DNA of 61,626 nucleotides from contig JAOZUR010000001.1 in NCBI GenBank assembly GCA_029938555.1, positions 1 through 61,626 of the forward strand, written 5' to 3'. This DNA comes from Candidatus Sabulitectum sp. Its GTDB lineage: Bacteria > Fermentibacterota > Fermentibacteria > Fermentibacterales > JCC-6. Below, one piece after another: positions 26,966 through 36,297 of the stretch (the stretch's first letter is position 1; the number at the start of each line of letters is the position of its first letter). The notes beneath the pieces were generated by a model. It did not search any database. It had not been told where the DNA came from and saw nothing but the letters and a program-made list of their open reading frames with translations. A program made the translations under genes and the position numbers.

Positions 26966-28665
26966 TGGAGTTTCTTCACGGAATTGCAGAGTTATTTCGT
27001 AACAATCCTTCAATACTTCTTTTTGCAGCTCTAGCAGGCGGTTATGCGTTTGGTAAGATAAAATTTGGATCATTCTCTTTTGGATCCACAACTGGAGTTT
27101 TATTGGTTGGAATAGTAATGGGTGCTGTATTACTAAAAAATACAACATTCGAACTTGGTATTATAAAAACAGTTTCGTTCGGTCTCTTCATTTTCACCAT
27201 CGGATACAAAGTTGGGCCTGACTTCATTGGAGGATTAAAGCGTGGAGGCAAGCAATACATAGCTGTTTCACTATTTTTCAGTGTTATAGCCATTGCCGTA
27301 GCTCTTGCTGTTGCAAAACTATTTCACTTGAATGGTGCTTACGGTGCTGGAATTGTTGCAGGAGCACTTACTCAATCGGCTGTAATAGGTACTGCCGACG
27401 GGGCAATCATGCATCTGCAATCAGGGGCTCAAACAGCCGCTCTTAACTTGAAATCTGATGTGGCTGTTGCTTATGCTGTAACTTATATCTTTGGTACAGC
27501 GGGTCTGATAATGCTTCTTAAGGTTCTTCCAAAATTATGGAAAATAAACCTTCGCAAAAGTGCTATTGAGGAAGAAAAATTAATGGGTTCTTCCTCTGAG
27601 CAAGAGTCAACTGAATTTTTCCACTGGTCTGGAATAATAACACCAAGAGTTTTCAAGCTGACTAACAATGCATCAATAGGAAAAACTGCATCAGCAGTAG
27701 AAAGTTTGTTTTCAGGAAATGTTACAATTCATAAAATCAAACGAAATGATGCAGTCATTGGCCCTGTTCCAAGCGACTCTATTCTTGAAGAAAATGATTT
27801 AATTATCCTCACAGGCCACAGATCTGATCTTTTAGACGCTGGAACTCATCTGGGACTCGAAGTTAATAGTGATGTTTTAAAGGAAATGGTTGGAGAAATC
27901 CTGAGTATCTGTGTTACTTCAAAAAAATACAGTAACAGGAAATTGGGTTCCGTATTTTCTGAAATAGGTCATGGCTGTTTTGTTCATAAAGTAATAAGAC
28001 AAGCTCACGATCTACCTGTAAACAACGGGCTTATAATTCATTCCGGTGATACAATAATGGTTATGGGAGCCAGAACTGATGTTGAAAGACTTGCAAAAGA
28101 TCTTGGATATGCAGAAAGAGCCACAGGAATAACAGACTTGGTTGCTGTGGGCATAGGAATTATCACAGGAACTCTTATTGGCTTGCTTTCAATCAATATC
28201 GGTGGTGTTCCGGTAACTTTAGGAGCCGGCGGCGGCGTCCTTGTAAGTGGCCTGATTTTTGGTTGGCTAAGATCTCGAAAGCCTATCTGGGGTCAAATTC
28301 CAGTGCCAACACAATGGGTATTCACCGACCTTGGCTTGAACTTTTTCATTGCCTGTGTTGGGCTAACAGCAGGCCCCCGCGCCCTTGCTGCATTGCAGCA
28401 GGCAGGGCCAGAAATACTGCTTGCCGGTATTGTACTAACCGTTTTACCTCATCTATTAACTTGGTTATTCGGTCTTTATTCTCTCAAAATGAATCCTGTA
28501 TTACTTTTAGGGGCAATGACCGGAGCTGGAACTTGCACAGCTGCTTTAAACTCAGTAAAAGATGACTGTGGAAGCACATTGCCTGTTATAGGTTACACAG
28601 TACCCTACGCCATTGGTAATGTTCTTTTGACGGTAATGGGTGCTCTAGTGGTAAATATTATCTAG
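26965..28665 (+). CDS. aspT: Aspartate:alanine antiporter (AAEx family)
   Basis: This inner-membrane exchanger imports aspartate and exports alanine; together with AspD the cycle is electrogenic and consumes cytosolic protons, building proton-motive force. The 566 residues show the family layout: about five N-terminal helices, a central cytosolic region of two TrkA-C-like domains (about residues 215-380, with 'GPVPSDSILEENDLIILTG' and 'SGDTIMVMG'), and about five to six C-terminal helices with GAGGGVLVSGLIFGW and GAMTGAGTCTAAL. ATG overlaps the aspD stop by 1 base (TAATG). A strong terminator follows. The substrate assignment relies on the pairing with aspD. Confidence 0.9.
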   Translation: MEFLHGIAELFRNNPSILLFAALAGGYAFGKIKFGSFSFGSTTGVLLVGIVMGAVLLKNTTFELGIIKTVSFGLFIFTIGYKVGPDFIGGLKRGGKQYIAVSLFFSVIAIAVALAVAKLFHLNGAYGAGIVAGALTQSAVIGTADGAIMHLQSGAQTAALNLKSDVAVAYAVTYIFGTAGLIMLLKVLPKLWKINLRKSAIEEEKLMGSSSEQESTEFFHWSGIITPRVFKLTNNASIGKTASAVESLFSGNVTIHKIKRNDAVIGPVPSDSILEENDLIILTGHRSDLLDAGTHLGLEVNSDVLKEMVGEILSICVTSKKYSNRKLGSVFSEIGHGCFVHKVIRQAHDLPVNNGLIIHSGDTIMVMGARTDVERLAKDLGYAERATGITDLVAVGIGIITGTLIGLLSINIGGVPVTLGAGGGVLVSGLIFGWLRSRKPIWGQIPVPTQWVFTDLGLNFFIACVGLTAGPRALAALQQAGPEILLAGIVLTVLPHLLTWLFGLYSLKMNPVLLLGAMTGAGTCTAALNSVKDDCGSTLPVIGYTVPYAIGNVLLTVMGALVVNII

Positions 28666-28681
28666 AGCAAACAACACACAG

Positions 28682-28719
28682 AAACGGGAGTTTACTTACC
28701 AGTTCACTCCCGTTTTTTG
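28682..28719 (+). terminator. Terminator of the aspDT operon
   Basis: A 10-bp stem (28682-28691 with 28706-28715, AAACGGGAGT/ACTCCCGTTT) is followed by a T-run. It lies 17 bases after the aspT stop. Confidence 0.85.
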
Positions 28720-28760
28720 TATAGTACCCACTTCAAGAAAACAAAACAAACGGAGATTTT

Positions 28761-29117
28761 ATGAACATCTGGCTAATAATTATACCAGTGATACTGATTC
28801 TGATAAAACTTATCACTTCAAAATCAGACATTAATTCGGAACAAGTAAAACAGCTTCTAGCAAACAACGGTAAAGTAATAGATGTAAGGTCCCAGGGTGA
28901 ATACAGAAATGGTCACATCAAAAATTCCATAAACATTCCATTAAACAATATTCTCAATGGAGTAAAAAAACACAATATAAAAAAAGATACTCCCATAATT
29001 CTTTATTGTGATAGTGGTGCAAGATCAGGCAGCGCAAAAAGATTTCTTGTTAAAGAAGGTCACACAAGCGTGTATAATGGAGGATCTTTTCATCGAATGA
29101 GCAAACTTCAGAACTAA
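28761..29117 (+). CDS. Membrane-anchored single-domain rhodanese
   Basis: This 118-residue protein has an N-terminal helix (residues about 3-19) followed by one rhodanese domain. VIDVRSQGEYRNGHIKNSINIPL and the active-site loop YCDSGARS with the catalytic Cys are complete. Rhodaneses carry sulfane sulfur as a persulfide and take part in sulfur transfer or redox sensing. GGAG lies 5 bases upstream of the ATG. It is a single gene between two likely terminators. The physiological acceptor is unknown. Confidence 0.88.
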   Translation: MNIWLIIIPVILILIKLITSKSDINSEQVKQLLANNGKVIDVRSQGEYRNGHIKNSINIPLNNILNGVKKHNIKKDTPIILYCDSGARSGSAKRFLVKEGHTSVYNGGSFHRMSKLQN

Positions 29118-29222
29118 TACCACAGTTATATTTTACTGCTTCTTGCTCAAAACAACACATGCACATTATTCAAAACTACATTTCATCTATTGAACAGATT
29201 TTCTGCATTTTTCCGATGATTA

Positions 29223-29251
29223 TTCTGTCAAAAACAGAGTATTGTTTTTTA
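29223..29251 (+). terminator. Weak terminator after the rhodanese gene
   Basis: A short hairpin (TCTGT/ACAGA, 4-5 base loop) is followed by a run of T within the 206-base gap before the antiporter gene. The stem is short, so confidence is low. A second AT-rich inverted repeat (TAGAAAA/TTTTCTA) lies just beyond it. Confidence 0.35.
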
Positions 29252-29323
29252 TAGAAAATGTGGTAGTTTTCTACTTGTGTGGTTTATGCAAAACGACTTT
29301 AAAAAGGACAGGGTTTAAACAAT

Positions 29324-30328
29324 ATGCCTAGCTATTTAGGTCTTATATCAGGTTTTGTTCTGCTAGTTCTTGGTGGTGACTATCTTATAAAGGGCGGTAG
29401 TCGACTTTCAGCTCTTTTAGGTGTTTCTCCACTGCTAATAGGTCTGGGCATTGCTGCATTCGGCACAAGCGCCCCCGAGGCAGCAGTATCTATAAAAGCA
29501 GCAGTAAGCCAACACTCTGCTGTATCCATTGGAAATGTTTTAGGAAGCAATATTGCTAATATCGGCCTAGCCATAGGAATTTCACTTCTTATTTTCGGAT
29601 GGAAAGAGAATCACAGAAAACTCTGGAAAGAAGTAACATTTGGCCTTGGTGCAATACTGTTACTTCTTGTTCTTTCAATCACTCCGTTTTTTTCAGGAGG
29701 TGCCCAAGGGTTAAACAGATCAGCAGGATGGGTTTTACTTCTGTTCTTCAGCGGTTACATTTTTCATTTATTCAGAATGAGCAGAGCCGATAAAAAAGCC
29801 AAACAAGGATTAGAAGAAACTGACGATTTAATAAAAAACCGTCCAATGGAATATGTTAAATCAATACTTATGACCCTTGGTGGCCTTGCTGGCGTTATCT
29901 TTGGTGGAAGTTTAGTAGTTGATAATGCTGTTGAAATTGCAACTAAATGGGATGTTTCTCAAACCCTAATAAGCGTTACTATTGTAGCACTTGGAACATC
30001 CTTGCCGGAAATAGTTGTTTCTGTAATGGCTGTTCGCAAAAATCAATGGGATATGGCACTTGGAAACATCCTTGGTAGTAACCTTTTTAATATTCTTTTT
30101 GTTCTAGGAACCACAGCTGTGATCAAACCTATGGAATTCGAAAATTTTACAAATCTGGTTCTGCCAGATATGCTGATTACAATATGCATTACTCTTCTGA
30201 TGTTTTTCATTCTTATGCACAAAGGTACTAAAAATACTGAGGATTTTCAGAAAACAAGCAAAAAGCACGGTCTTATTCTGCTTTTAGTTTATGCTGGTTA
30301 TGTGGCTTTTGCAATTCTACGGAAATAA
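29324..30328 (+). CDS. CaCA-family Na+(K+)/Ca2+ antiporter (YrbG-like)
   Basis: This 334-residue membrane protein has about ten helices and the two inverted alpha repeats of the Ca2+/cation antiporter superfamily: GIAAFGTSAPEAAVS with GNVLGSNIANIG, and VALGTSLPEIVVSV with GNILGSNLFNILF. The acidic residues that bind Ca2+ (Glu in SAPE and SLPE) are kept. It exchanges Ca2+ for Na+ (or K+/H+) across the inner membrane. A weak ribosome site (AGGG about 10 bases upstream) precedes the ATG. Its stop is one base from the converging CotH gene end. Confidence 0.9.
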   Translation: MPSYLGLISGFVLLVLGGDYLIKGGSRLSALLGVSPLLIGLGIAAFGTSAPEAAVSIKAAVSQHSAVSIGNVLGSNIANIGLAIGISLLIFGWKENHRKLWKEVTFGLGAILLLLVLSITPFFSGGAQGLNRSAGWVLLLFFSGYIFHLFRMSRADKKAKQGLEETDDLIKNRPMEYVKSILMTLGGLAGVIFGGSLVVDNAVEIATKWDVSQTLISVTIVALGTSLPEIVVSVMAVRKNQWDMALGNILGSNLFNILFVLGTTAVIKPMEFENFTNLVLPDMLITICITLLMFFILMHKGTKNTEDFQKTSKKHGLILLLVYAGYVAFAILRK

Positions 30329-30329
30329 A

Positions 30330-33300
30330 TTATTCAGGAAGAATAGTTACCTTAACACTTGCTGGAAGCTGTCCAGCACATCTGGCAAAAACAAGATAGA
30401 TACCAACTGGTAAAGTTTTTGTTTCCCAATTAAGGGCATAGGTTCCCGGTGGAAGATAACCATCAATAATTGTGGATATTTTTCTACCCATCATATCATA
30501 AACAAATACCTGGGTTTCCCCGCCTGAAACTGTAATATCCATTGTTACCAAACCTGTAGTACAGGGATTTGGCCTTGGAAACGATAAAACTGTGGGAACA
30601 CTGTACAAAGAACCATTGCTGTATCCGGGAGTTGGTTGTTCCATAACAAGCCATGAGCCACCATCAGGAAATCTGCCGATTGAAACATCTGTTACCTGAT
30701 TTTCAAAAGATACATGTTCTATTGTGGAGACAAATGGTATTTCACTATTTCCAGGAACAATTCTACCTAATTGAAAACTGTCTCCCCCACCTGATAATCT
30801 GAACGGCAAATGAGTTGTGCCCTTCCAAGAATCACCATCAGCCCAGAAAAGTAAAAAACCTAAATTAGGGATAATTGTACCTCGTGGAATCGACCAAGGT
30901 TCCGCAAAAGAACTATCAGATTCAGAAAAAACAAGTACACCTGCATCAATATCGTACCCTGTACCATTATAGATTTCTATCCAGTCGGAAAATCGACCCC
31001 AATCATCCATAACTGTTGTTGAATTCATGGCCATAATTTCATTTACAACAAGTCCATTAAAACTAGTAGGGAAAAAATAAGCTCCCATGTCTCGCCTGCT
31101 ATTGTCTGGATCGAAACTATCAGGATTACCTGTATTAATGCACGGAGAATTCCACAACGGATAAAAGTCTTCAGTGAGCTTGGGATTGCCAAGAATATTA
31201 CCTTCACCTATGAGTGATCCAGTATCTGAGATTGACCATGTGGTAAAAACAGTTCCCTGTTCCACCTGTACAGGCACTGAACATTCTGTAAAAATAGAAT
31301 TGGATATGGAAGCATAACCTCCTCCCATTCCTGATGTTTTTTCATAAGACAAAACAGCGATATCGCAATCAGAAAAAACAATACCAGAACCTTGAACTGC
31401 AGCTCCATCTTTAACCCCTATGCCAATAGGACAATCTAAAACAATACAGTTGTTAATCTGAACAAGAGTACCACTGCCACTGCCACCAGTGGGGGCTCCT
31501 ATAGAAAAACCTTTATCTGTAGAGCCTGAAAGGACGGAATTCTCTATTGTAACAGAAGAAGCATTCATATCGATGTTATCCCCATCGATATTCTGAATCA
31601 AACATCGGTTTACAAGAAACTGCCCGTCAGTACACAAATGAAATTCAATGCCGTCCATACTTGAGGCAACCGGGTCAACTAAGTTTATAAAATCTGAATC
31701 GGTTATGGTACATGCCTGCCCTTCCTGCATAAAAAAGAGCTCGCCTCTGTTGTTGATGAAACGACTATTTGAGATGTTCGCAGTTCCACCGGAAAGTTTA
31801 ACACAACTCCAATTATTTCGGAAAGAAGTATTTTCAATAGACACTTCACTGGAATGGCCTGCTAATGCAGCAAAATCGGAGCCTGGTACTGATGAATAAC
31901 CCCTGGAGCCGGTAATAGTTGTGTAAGATAAAGCGATCGAACCGCTTGAAACCCTAATGCCCCGCCAGCCCGTTAAAGAATTGTCAGCCACAAAGAAAAC
32001 AGAATCTGCTGAAGTACCGTTACAAACAAGTTCCCCAAGACAATTGATAGCGCCAGCCTCTTGAAAAAGTACTGTGACACCTGGCTCTATTATAAGTCTG
32101 CCGTTTTGTGGGATTGTGATCTCTTCTGCAACCAAATATGGTGAAAAAGTTGAGTAAAGAACTGTGTTCTGATCAAGTGTGCCGGTAAGAATAGTTGGCT
32201 CAACAACCACGAACGGGTTGTATCTAGGGGTGGCTTCAGTAATACGCCAGCCTGCCTGGGTTTCCGTTTCAACCACCCAGTAATACTCACCGGGCATCAG
32301 ATCTGTAATGGTGTAAGTTGTATCAGTTATGCCGTCTATTCTTAAAATTTCCTGCGTATACGGACCAAGACTGTCTCTTACGACAACACTATACACTGCC
32401 GGATTGCCAAATGGGTCTTCTGTAGGCAACCATGAAACAGTTAAGTCACCGGTGGAAATGGTATCTGACCGCAAAGATCGGAACGGATAGTAGCGATATT
32501 GAAACTGCCACTGCAGATCAGTTCTTCTGGTTATCAAACTGTCAATTAATAAATCAGAGTCATCAAGAAAGCCCTGCAGATCAGTAGCGTCACAATCATC
32601 TTGTTTCACCGCATCTGCTAGAACTATTTTCAACGAATCTGTCCAAAAAATCAGCTTTTCCTCGGTAAGGTAATTTGCATAAATATTTTCAACCGAATCA
32701 ATAAAAGCTTCTCTAAACTCAGGAACAACAAGGGTTCTGGAATGAAGCGGGTTATCAAACCAGTTTGGTGTTGTACACAAGCCGTATCCTATTCCCAGAT
32801 TGTCCGTTAAGATTTTATCAACATCCCAAGGAAGCATTACCCAGCGTTCAGAACCCTCCACATCATTGTAAAGATAATAGTTGTGATAATATGTACTGTT
32901 ATTCGCAAATGCAGCATTGATGGCAAGCAACCGAATTAGCCCGTAAGAGCCATACATAACAAATGTTGAATCCATAAATTCTTGAAAATTCTCTGGTGAT
33001 GCGTGTTCAACATTATTTATTAGTTGCAACAAATCATTTATACCAGCAGATTCATTGGTTTTTTTAGACCATACTGAATCCACATCATCATAATAATTAG
33101 CACAGGCTCCATCTCTCTGAGCCTTGTATAAATTGCCTTCTGTATTGAATTGATTTCGTAAAAGAAAAAGCTTATTTACCGGTTCCAGTTGAAGAAAAAG
33201 TCCTCTGTTTTCTCCATTTACAGAAAGATTAGCATGGGATATCTGAAAACAAGGAAAACCCATCTCTGAAAGTACCCTTGCAAAAAGCCAAGATCTTGTA

Positions 33301-33593
33301 TAAGAATGGTCATAGTAATCTGCATTGAAATTCCATGCTGTTCTTCCTTGTAATGGTTGATCAGATGGGAACTCTACCCTGTATGATTTTTTAGGTTCCT
33401 CTCTTGAGGAATCACCTCGTACGCGCATTGTACAATTATCATAAGTGACTCCGTCAAAATGAACAGAGCATGGGATAATTATTTCTTCCTGCCAATTCTC
33501 CATCATATACTGAAAATCATCAGGAGAACAAGTTATGTCATATTGCGGAATTGAAAAAGAAAGAAAGAGGCCAAGCATTACCATAAAACTCAT
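30330..33593 (-). CDS. Large secreted CotH-kinase/beta-helix/lamin-tail protein with C-terminal sorting domain
   Basis: This exported protein has 1087 residues. After a short leader it has a CotH-type domain (about residues 20-370; RVRGDSSREEPKKSYRVEF, GLFLQLEPVNK, MLPWDVDKI). CotH proteins are secretory protein kinases in spore formers. Next come a fibronectin-like segment (to about 470), a right-handed beta-helix (about 480-830), a lamin-tail-type domain (LVVNEIMAMNS...DWIEIYNGTG, about 850-960), and a sorting-type domain at the C-terminus (FPRPNPCTTG...VYDMMGRKIS...PVGIYLVFAR). GAGGAGG lies 10 bases before the ATG. It ends the minus-strand run after ackA. Similar multi-domain proteins occur on surfaces of FCB bacteria; the function is unknown. 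Confidence 0.85.
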   Translation of the reverse strand: MSFMVMLGLFLSFSIPQYDITCSPDDFQYMMENWQEEIIIPCSVHFDGVTYDNCTMRVRGDSSREEPKKSYRVEFPSDQPLQGRTAWNFNADYYDHSYTRSWLFARVLSEMGFPCFQISHANLSVNGENRGLFLQLEPVNKLFLLRNQFNTEGNLYKAQRDGACANYYDDVDSVWSKKTNESAGINDLLQLINNVEHASPENFQEFMDSTFVMYGSYGLIRLLAINAAFANNSTYYHNYYLYNDVEGSERWVMLPWDVDKILTDNLGIGYGLCTTPNWFDNPLHSRTLVVPEFREAFIDSVENIYANYLTEEKLIFWTDSLKIVLADAVKQDDCDATDLQGFLDDSDLLIDSLITRRTDLQWQFQYRYYPFRSLRSDTISTGDLTVSWLPTEDPFGNPAVYSVVVRDSLGPYTQEILRIDGITDTTYTITDLMPGEYYWVVETETQAGWRITEATPRYNPFVVVEPTILTGTLDQNTVLYSTFSPYLVAEEITIPQNGRLIIEPGVTVLFQEAGAINCLGELVCNGTSADSVFFVADNSLTGWRGIRVSSGSIALSYTTITGSRGYSSVPGSDFAALAGHSSEVSIENTSFRNNWSCVKLSGGTANISNSRFINNRGELFFMQEGQACTITDSDFINLVDPVASSMDGIEFHLCTDGQFLVNRCLIQNIDGDNIDMNASSVTIENSVLSGSTDKGFSIGAPTGGSGSGTLVQINNCIVLDCPIGIGVKDGAAVQGSGIVFSDCDIAVLSYEKTSGMGGGYASISNSIFTECSVPVQVEQGTVFTTWSISDTGSLIGEGNILGNPKLTEDFYPLWNSPCINTGNPDSFDPDNSRRDMGAYFFPTSFNGLVVNEIMAMNSTTVMDDWGRFSDWIEIYNGTGYDIDAGVLVFSESDSSFAEPWSIPRGTIIPNLGFLLFWADGDSWKGTTHLPFRLSGGGDSFQLGRIVPGNSEIPFVSTIEHVSFENQVTDVSIGRFPDGGSWLVMEQPTPGYSNGSLYSVPTVLSFPRPNPCTTGLVTMDITVSGGETQVFVYDMMGRKISTIIDGYLPPGTYALNWETKTLPVGIYLVFARCAGQLPASVKVTILPE

Positions 33594-33622
33594 AACGTCT
33601 CAGCCTCCTCAATAATTAGTAC

Positions 33623-34813
33623 TTAAAATGCCAGTCTAACTGTTTCCCTTGCTATCATCAACTCTTCATTGGTTGGAACAAGTAGAACTGTCACTTTGCT
33701 ATCAGGTTCAGAAATTATACGCTCTACACCTTTAACTTCGTTAGCTTGCTTATCAAGCTTGATTCCGAATACATCCATATTATCACAAATAAGCTCACGA
33801 AGTTCCCAACCATTCTCGCCGATGCCTGCTGTGAATACTATTGCATCAAGTGTTCCAAGTGTTGCTGCATAAGAACCAATGTATTTTTTAACCCGATCTG
33901 CGAAAATCTCGAAAGTAAGTTTTGCCCTTTCATTGCCGGCAAACATTTTTTCTTCGATGTCTCTCATATCCATTGAGATTTCACTTATACCCAAAAGGCC
34001 ACTCTCTTTGTAAACCATGTTTTTGACTTGTTCAAGAGTCCAACCCTTGTTTTCCATAAGATCAAAAAGAATTGCAGGATCCACATCACCAGATCTGGTT
34101 CCCATAACAACCCCGCAGAAGGTTCCATAACCAAGACTTGTATCGATTGATTTTCCACCTTTTACCGCTGTTATAGAACAACCATTACCAAGGTGACAAG
34201 TTATGATGTTCAAGTCTTCAATAGGTTTACCAAGTATTTCTGCTGTACGCTGAGCTACAAACTGATGGCTGGTACCATGAAAACCATATCTACGCATTCC
34301 ATAATCTTCGTAAAGTTTGTACGGCAAAGCATACATATAGTTCACCTGAGGCATGGTCTGATGAAATGCAGTATCAAAAACAGCCACATTAGGTACTCCA
34401 GGAAGCTTTTTCATTGCAGCTTTAATGCCCATGATATTGGCTGGATTGTGTAGAGGAGCCATATCACTTACCTGCTCAAGCCCTTTCAAAACCTTTTCGT
34501 CAATAAGAACAGAACTTGTAAATTTTTCCCCACCGTGAACAACTCTGTGACCGCATGCTCCAATTTCATCAAGTGAAGCAATCGCACCTATTTCAGGATC
34601 GACTATTGTACTAAGAACCATGTCAAGACCGGTCTCATGGTCAGGAATAGGTCTGTCTATCACAGTTTTTTTTCCATTGCATTTGTACTTCATACGACCA
34701 ACATCCATACCGATACGCTCTAAAAGCCCCGAAGCAATCATTTCCTCAGAGTCTCGATCAATTATCTGGAATTTGATTGATGAACTTCCACTGTTGATAA
34801 CAAGTATTTTCAT
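33623..34813 (-). CDS. ackA: Acetate kinase
   Basis: AckA interconverts acetyl phosphate + ADP with acetate + ATP, the ATP-yielding step of acetate fermentation. Family motifs: NSGSSSIKFQ at the N-terminus, HRVVHGGEKF, VFDTAFHQTMP, RYGFHGTSH, CHLGNGCSI, DTSLGYGT, GTRSGDVDP and FTAGIGEN. At 396 residues it is full length. No phosphotransacetylase gene is next to it, so the acetyl-phosphate source is encoded elsewhere. It lies between the O-antigen-ligase-like gene and the CotH gene on the same strand. Confidence 0.97.
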   Translation of the reverse strand: MKILVINSGSSSIKFQIIDRDSEEMIASGLLERIGMDVGRMKYKCNGKKTVIDRPIPDHETGLDMVLSTIVDPEIGAIASLDEIGACGHRVVHGGEKFTSSVLIDEKVLKGLEQVSDMAPLHNPANIMGIKAAMKKLPGVPNVAVFDTAFHQTMPQVNYMYALPYKLYEDYGMRRYGFHGTSHQFVAQRTAEILGKPIEDLNIITCHLGNGCSITAVKGGKSIDTSLGYGTFCGVVMGTRSGDVDPAILFDLMENKGWTLEQVKNMVYKESGLLGISEISMDMRDIEEKMFAGNERAKLTFEIFADRVKKYIGSYAATLGTLDAIVFTAGIGENGWELRELICDNMDVFGIKLDKQANEVKGVERIISEPDSKVTVLLVPTNEELMIARETVRLAF

Positions 34814-34896
34814 GTAAATCCTCTTGATCTGTTTAAATTTGAGTTACAGAACAGGGCAAAAACTACTGCAAAACATACCATAATCTCAGAAAAAAT

Positions 34897-36297
34897 TCAA
34901 CTGTTTTTTCCTCTTATTGTTTCAAGAACAGCAAACATGAATGCCCAAAGGCAAGTGAATCTATAATTGGTTATCAAAGAACCACTTAGAGCAGCAATGG
35001 TCAAGGCTGTAAAAGAGCCAGTCAGCCATAATGCTAGCACTGTATTTCTTGTTGTAACAGACTTAACTGCCATCCTAAAACTTCCGGCAATACCACCAGC
35101 ATAAAGAAAAGCAAGAACCAATGAACCTGAAAGACCAAGATTCAACAGAAGTTGAAAAAAACTGCCATCCACATAAGGAATTGATACTTTCATTAACATA
35201 TCTGGCCTGAAATATGTAATTTTATACCCATAACCTGTACCGAATAAAAGAGTAAATGGGTTTTGAGTAACAGTTCTGATGATTTCCCACCATGACAGAA
35301 ATCTAGCCCACAAAGAAACATCCCCAGCAAGACCTCCATCTGCACCACCACTTCTTGCTGCAACATCCCCGACAGACAACAGTCCCGCCGCAGTAACAAA
35401 AGCAATAGAGCCAACTGCAAACACCACTAATAGAAGAATACGCGAAAGCAATCTGCCGAAACGAAAACCTCCTTCATCCACACGACTCATATCTGCTAGA
35501 AAAGCAATCAAACCTCCAGCGGTTACAGCTAACCATAGTGCTCTTGACTGTCCTAGAAGAATCGCAGCACCCATTACAAACAATGTAATTATCCCAGGAA
35601 CAAGAGGAACAGTTTTGATCCGCTTCCATAAAAGCATGGCCATAAGAAACAAACCTACCACAACCACATTCACCTCTCGTGATGATACTCGTAATCCTGA
35701 AGTTTCTCTCAGATAAACTCCTTCACCACCAAGATAACCCTTTAGAATTATCCAGATACCTGCAAGCGCTGTTGAAATCAAAATTGTTGTAAGTAAGATT
35801 TTCATATTTGCTCTGCTTCTTAACATCCACATTGCGGGAAAAAAGAAAAGATAACCAAGCATAGTTTTTAGGAAAATAGTAGAAGTATCAGTTTCGTAAC
35901 CGGCAAGTAGACCCCTAATGAATGCAAACAATGCCATAATAACCAAAATCACTATGAGTTTTCCTGATTTAGTTTTTTCAATTCTGCCTGTTCCATCCAT
36001 CAAAGCACCGATCCAGAGAAAAAATATCCACAACTGAAGAAGATCATCTATTCCGATTCGGAAAGGACCAGCGTATACACTAAAACTGTTAAGAAAAGTG
36101 GTGGTAAAAACTATTTGAACACCAAATAGCATTGCAGCTAGTTTGGGTGGATAAGCTAAGAACATTCCTGCAAAAAGAAATACAACCAACCCTGCTGAAA
36201 TCAGAAAGAGACTGTCTGTAAATACACCAATCGCTACCAAAATACCAATTAAGACAAAACCTATTAAAGCAGTTTTATCGCTTTTTTTATTAACCAA
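34897..36297 (-). CDS. O-antigen ligase/polymerase-like membrane protein
   Basis: This 466-residue protein has about 12 helices and the pattern of the O-antigen ligase (WaaL/Wzy_C) family: a hydrophobic N-half, a large extracytoplasmic loop at about residues 315-370 ('SLWARFLSWWEIIRTVTQNPFTLLFGTGYG'-type segment, with W.RF..W......P..L.FG.G.G.), and trailing helices. Relatives join lipid-linked glycans to lipid A or polymerise repeat units. The TTG start has AGGAG 6 bases upstream and overlaps the GAF gene end by 8 bases. Ligase versus polymerase cannot be decided. Confidence 0.75.
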   Translation of the reverse strand: MVNKKSDKTALIGFVLIGILVAIGVFTDSLFLISAGLVVFLFAGMFLAYPPKLAAMLFGVQIVFTTTFLNSFSVYAGPFRIGIDDLLQLWIFFLWIGALMDGTGRIEKTKSGKLIVILVIMALFAFIRGLLAGYETDTSTIFLKTMLGYLFFFPAMWMLRSRANMKILLTTILISTALAGIWIILKGYLGGEGVYLRETSGLRVSSREVNVVVVGLFLMAMLLWKRIKTVPLVPGIITLFVMGAAILLGQSRALWLAVTAGGLIAFLADMSRVDEGGFRFGRLLSRILLLVVFAVGSIAFVTAAGLLSVGDVAARSGGADGGLAGDVSLWARFLSWWEIIRTVTQNPFTLLFGTGYGYKITYFRPDMLMKVSIPYVDGSFFQLLLNLGLSGSLVLAFLYAGGIAGSFRMAVKSVTTRNTVLALWLTGSFTALTIAALSGSLITNYRFTCLWAFMFAVLETIRGKNS

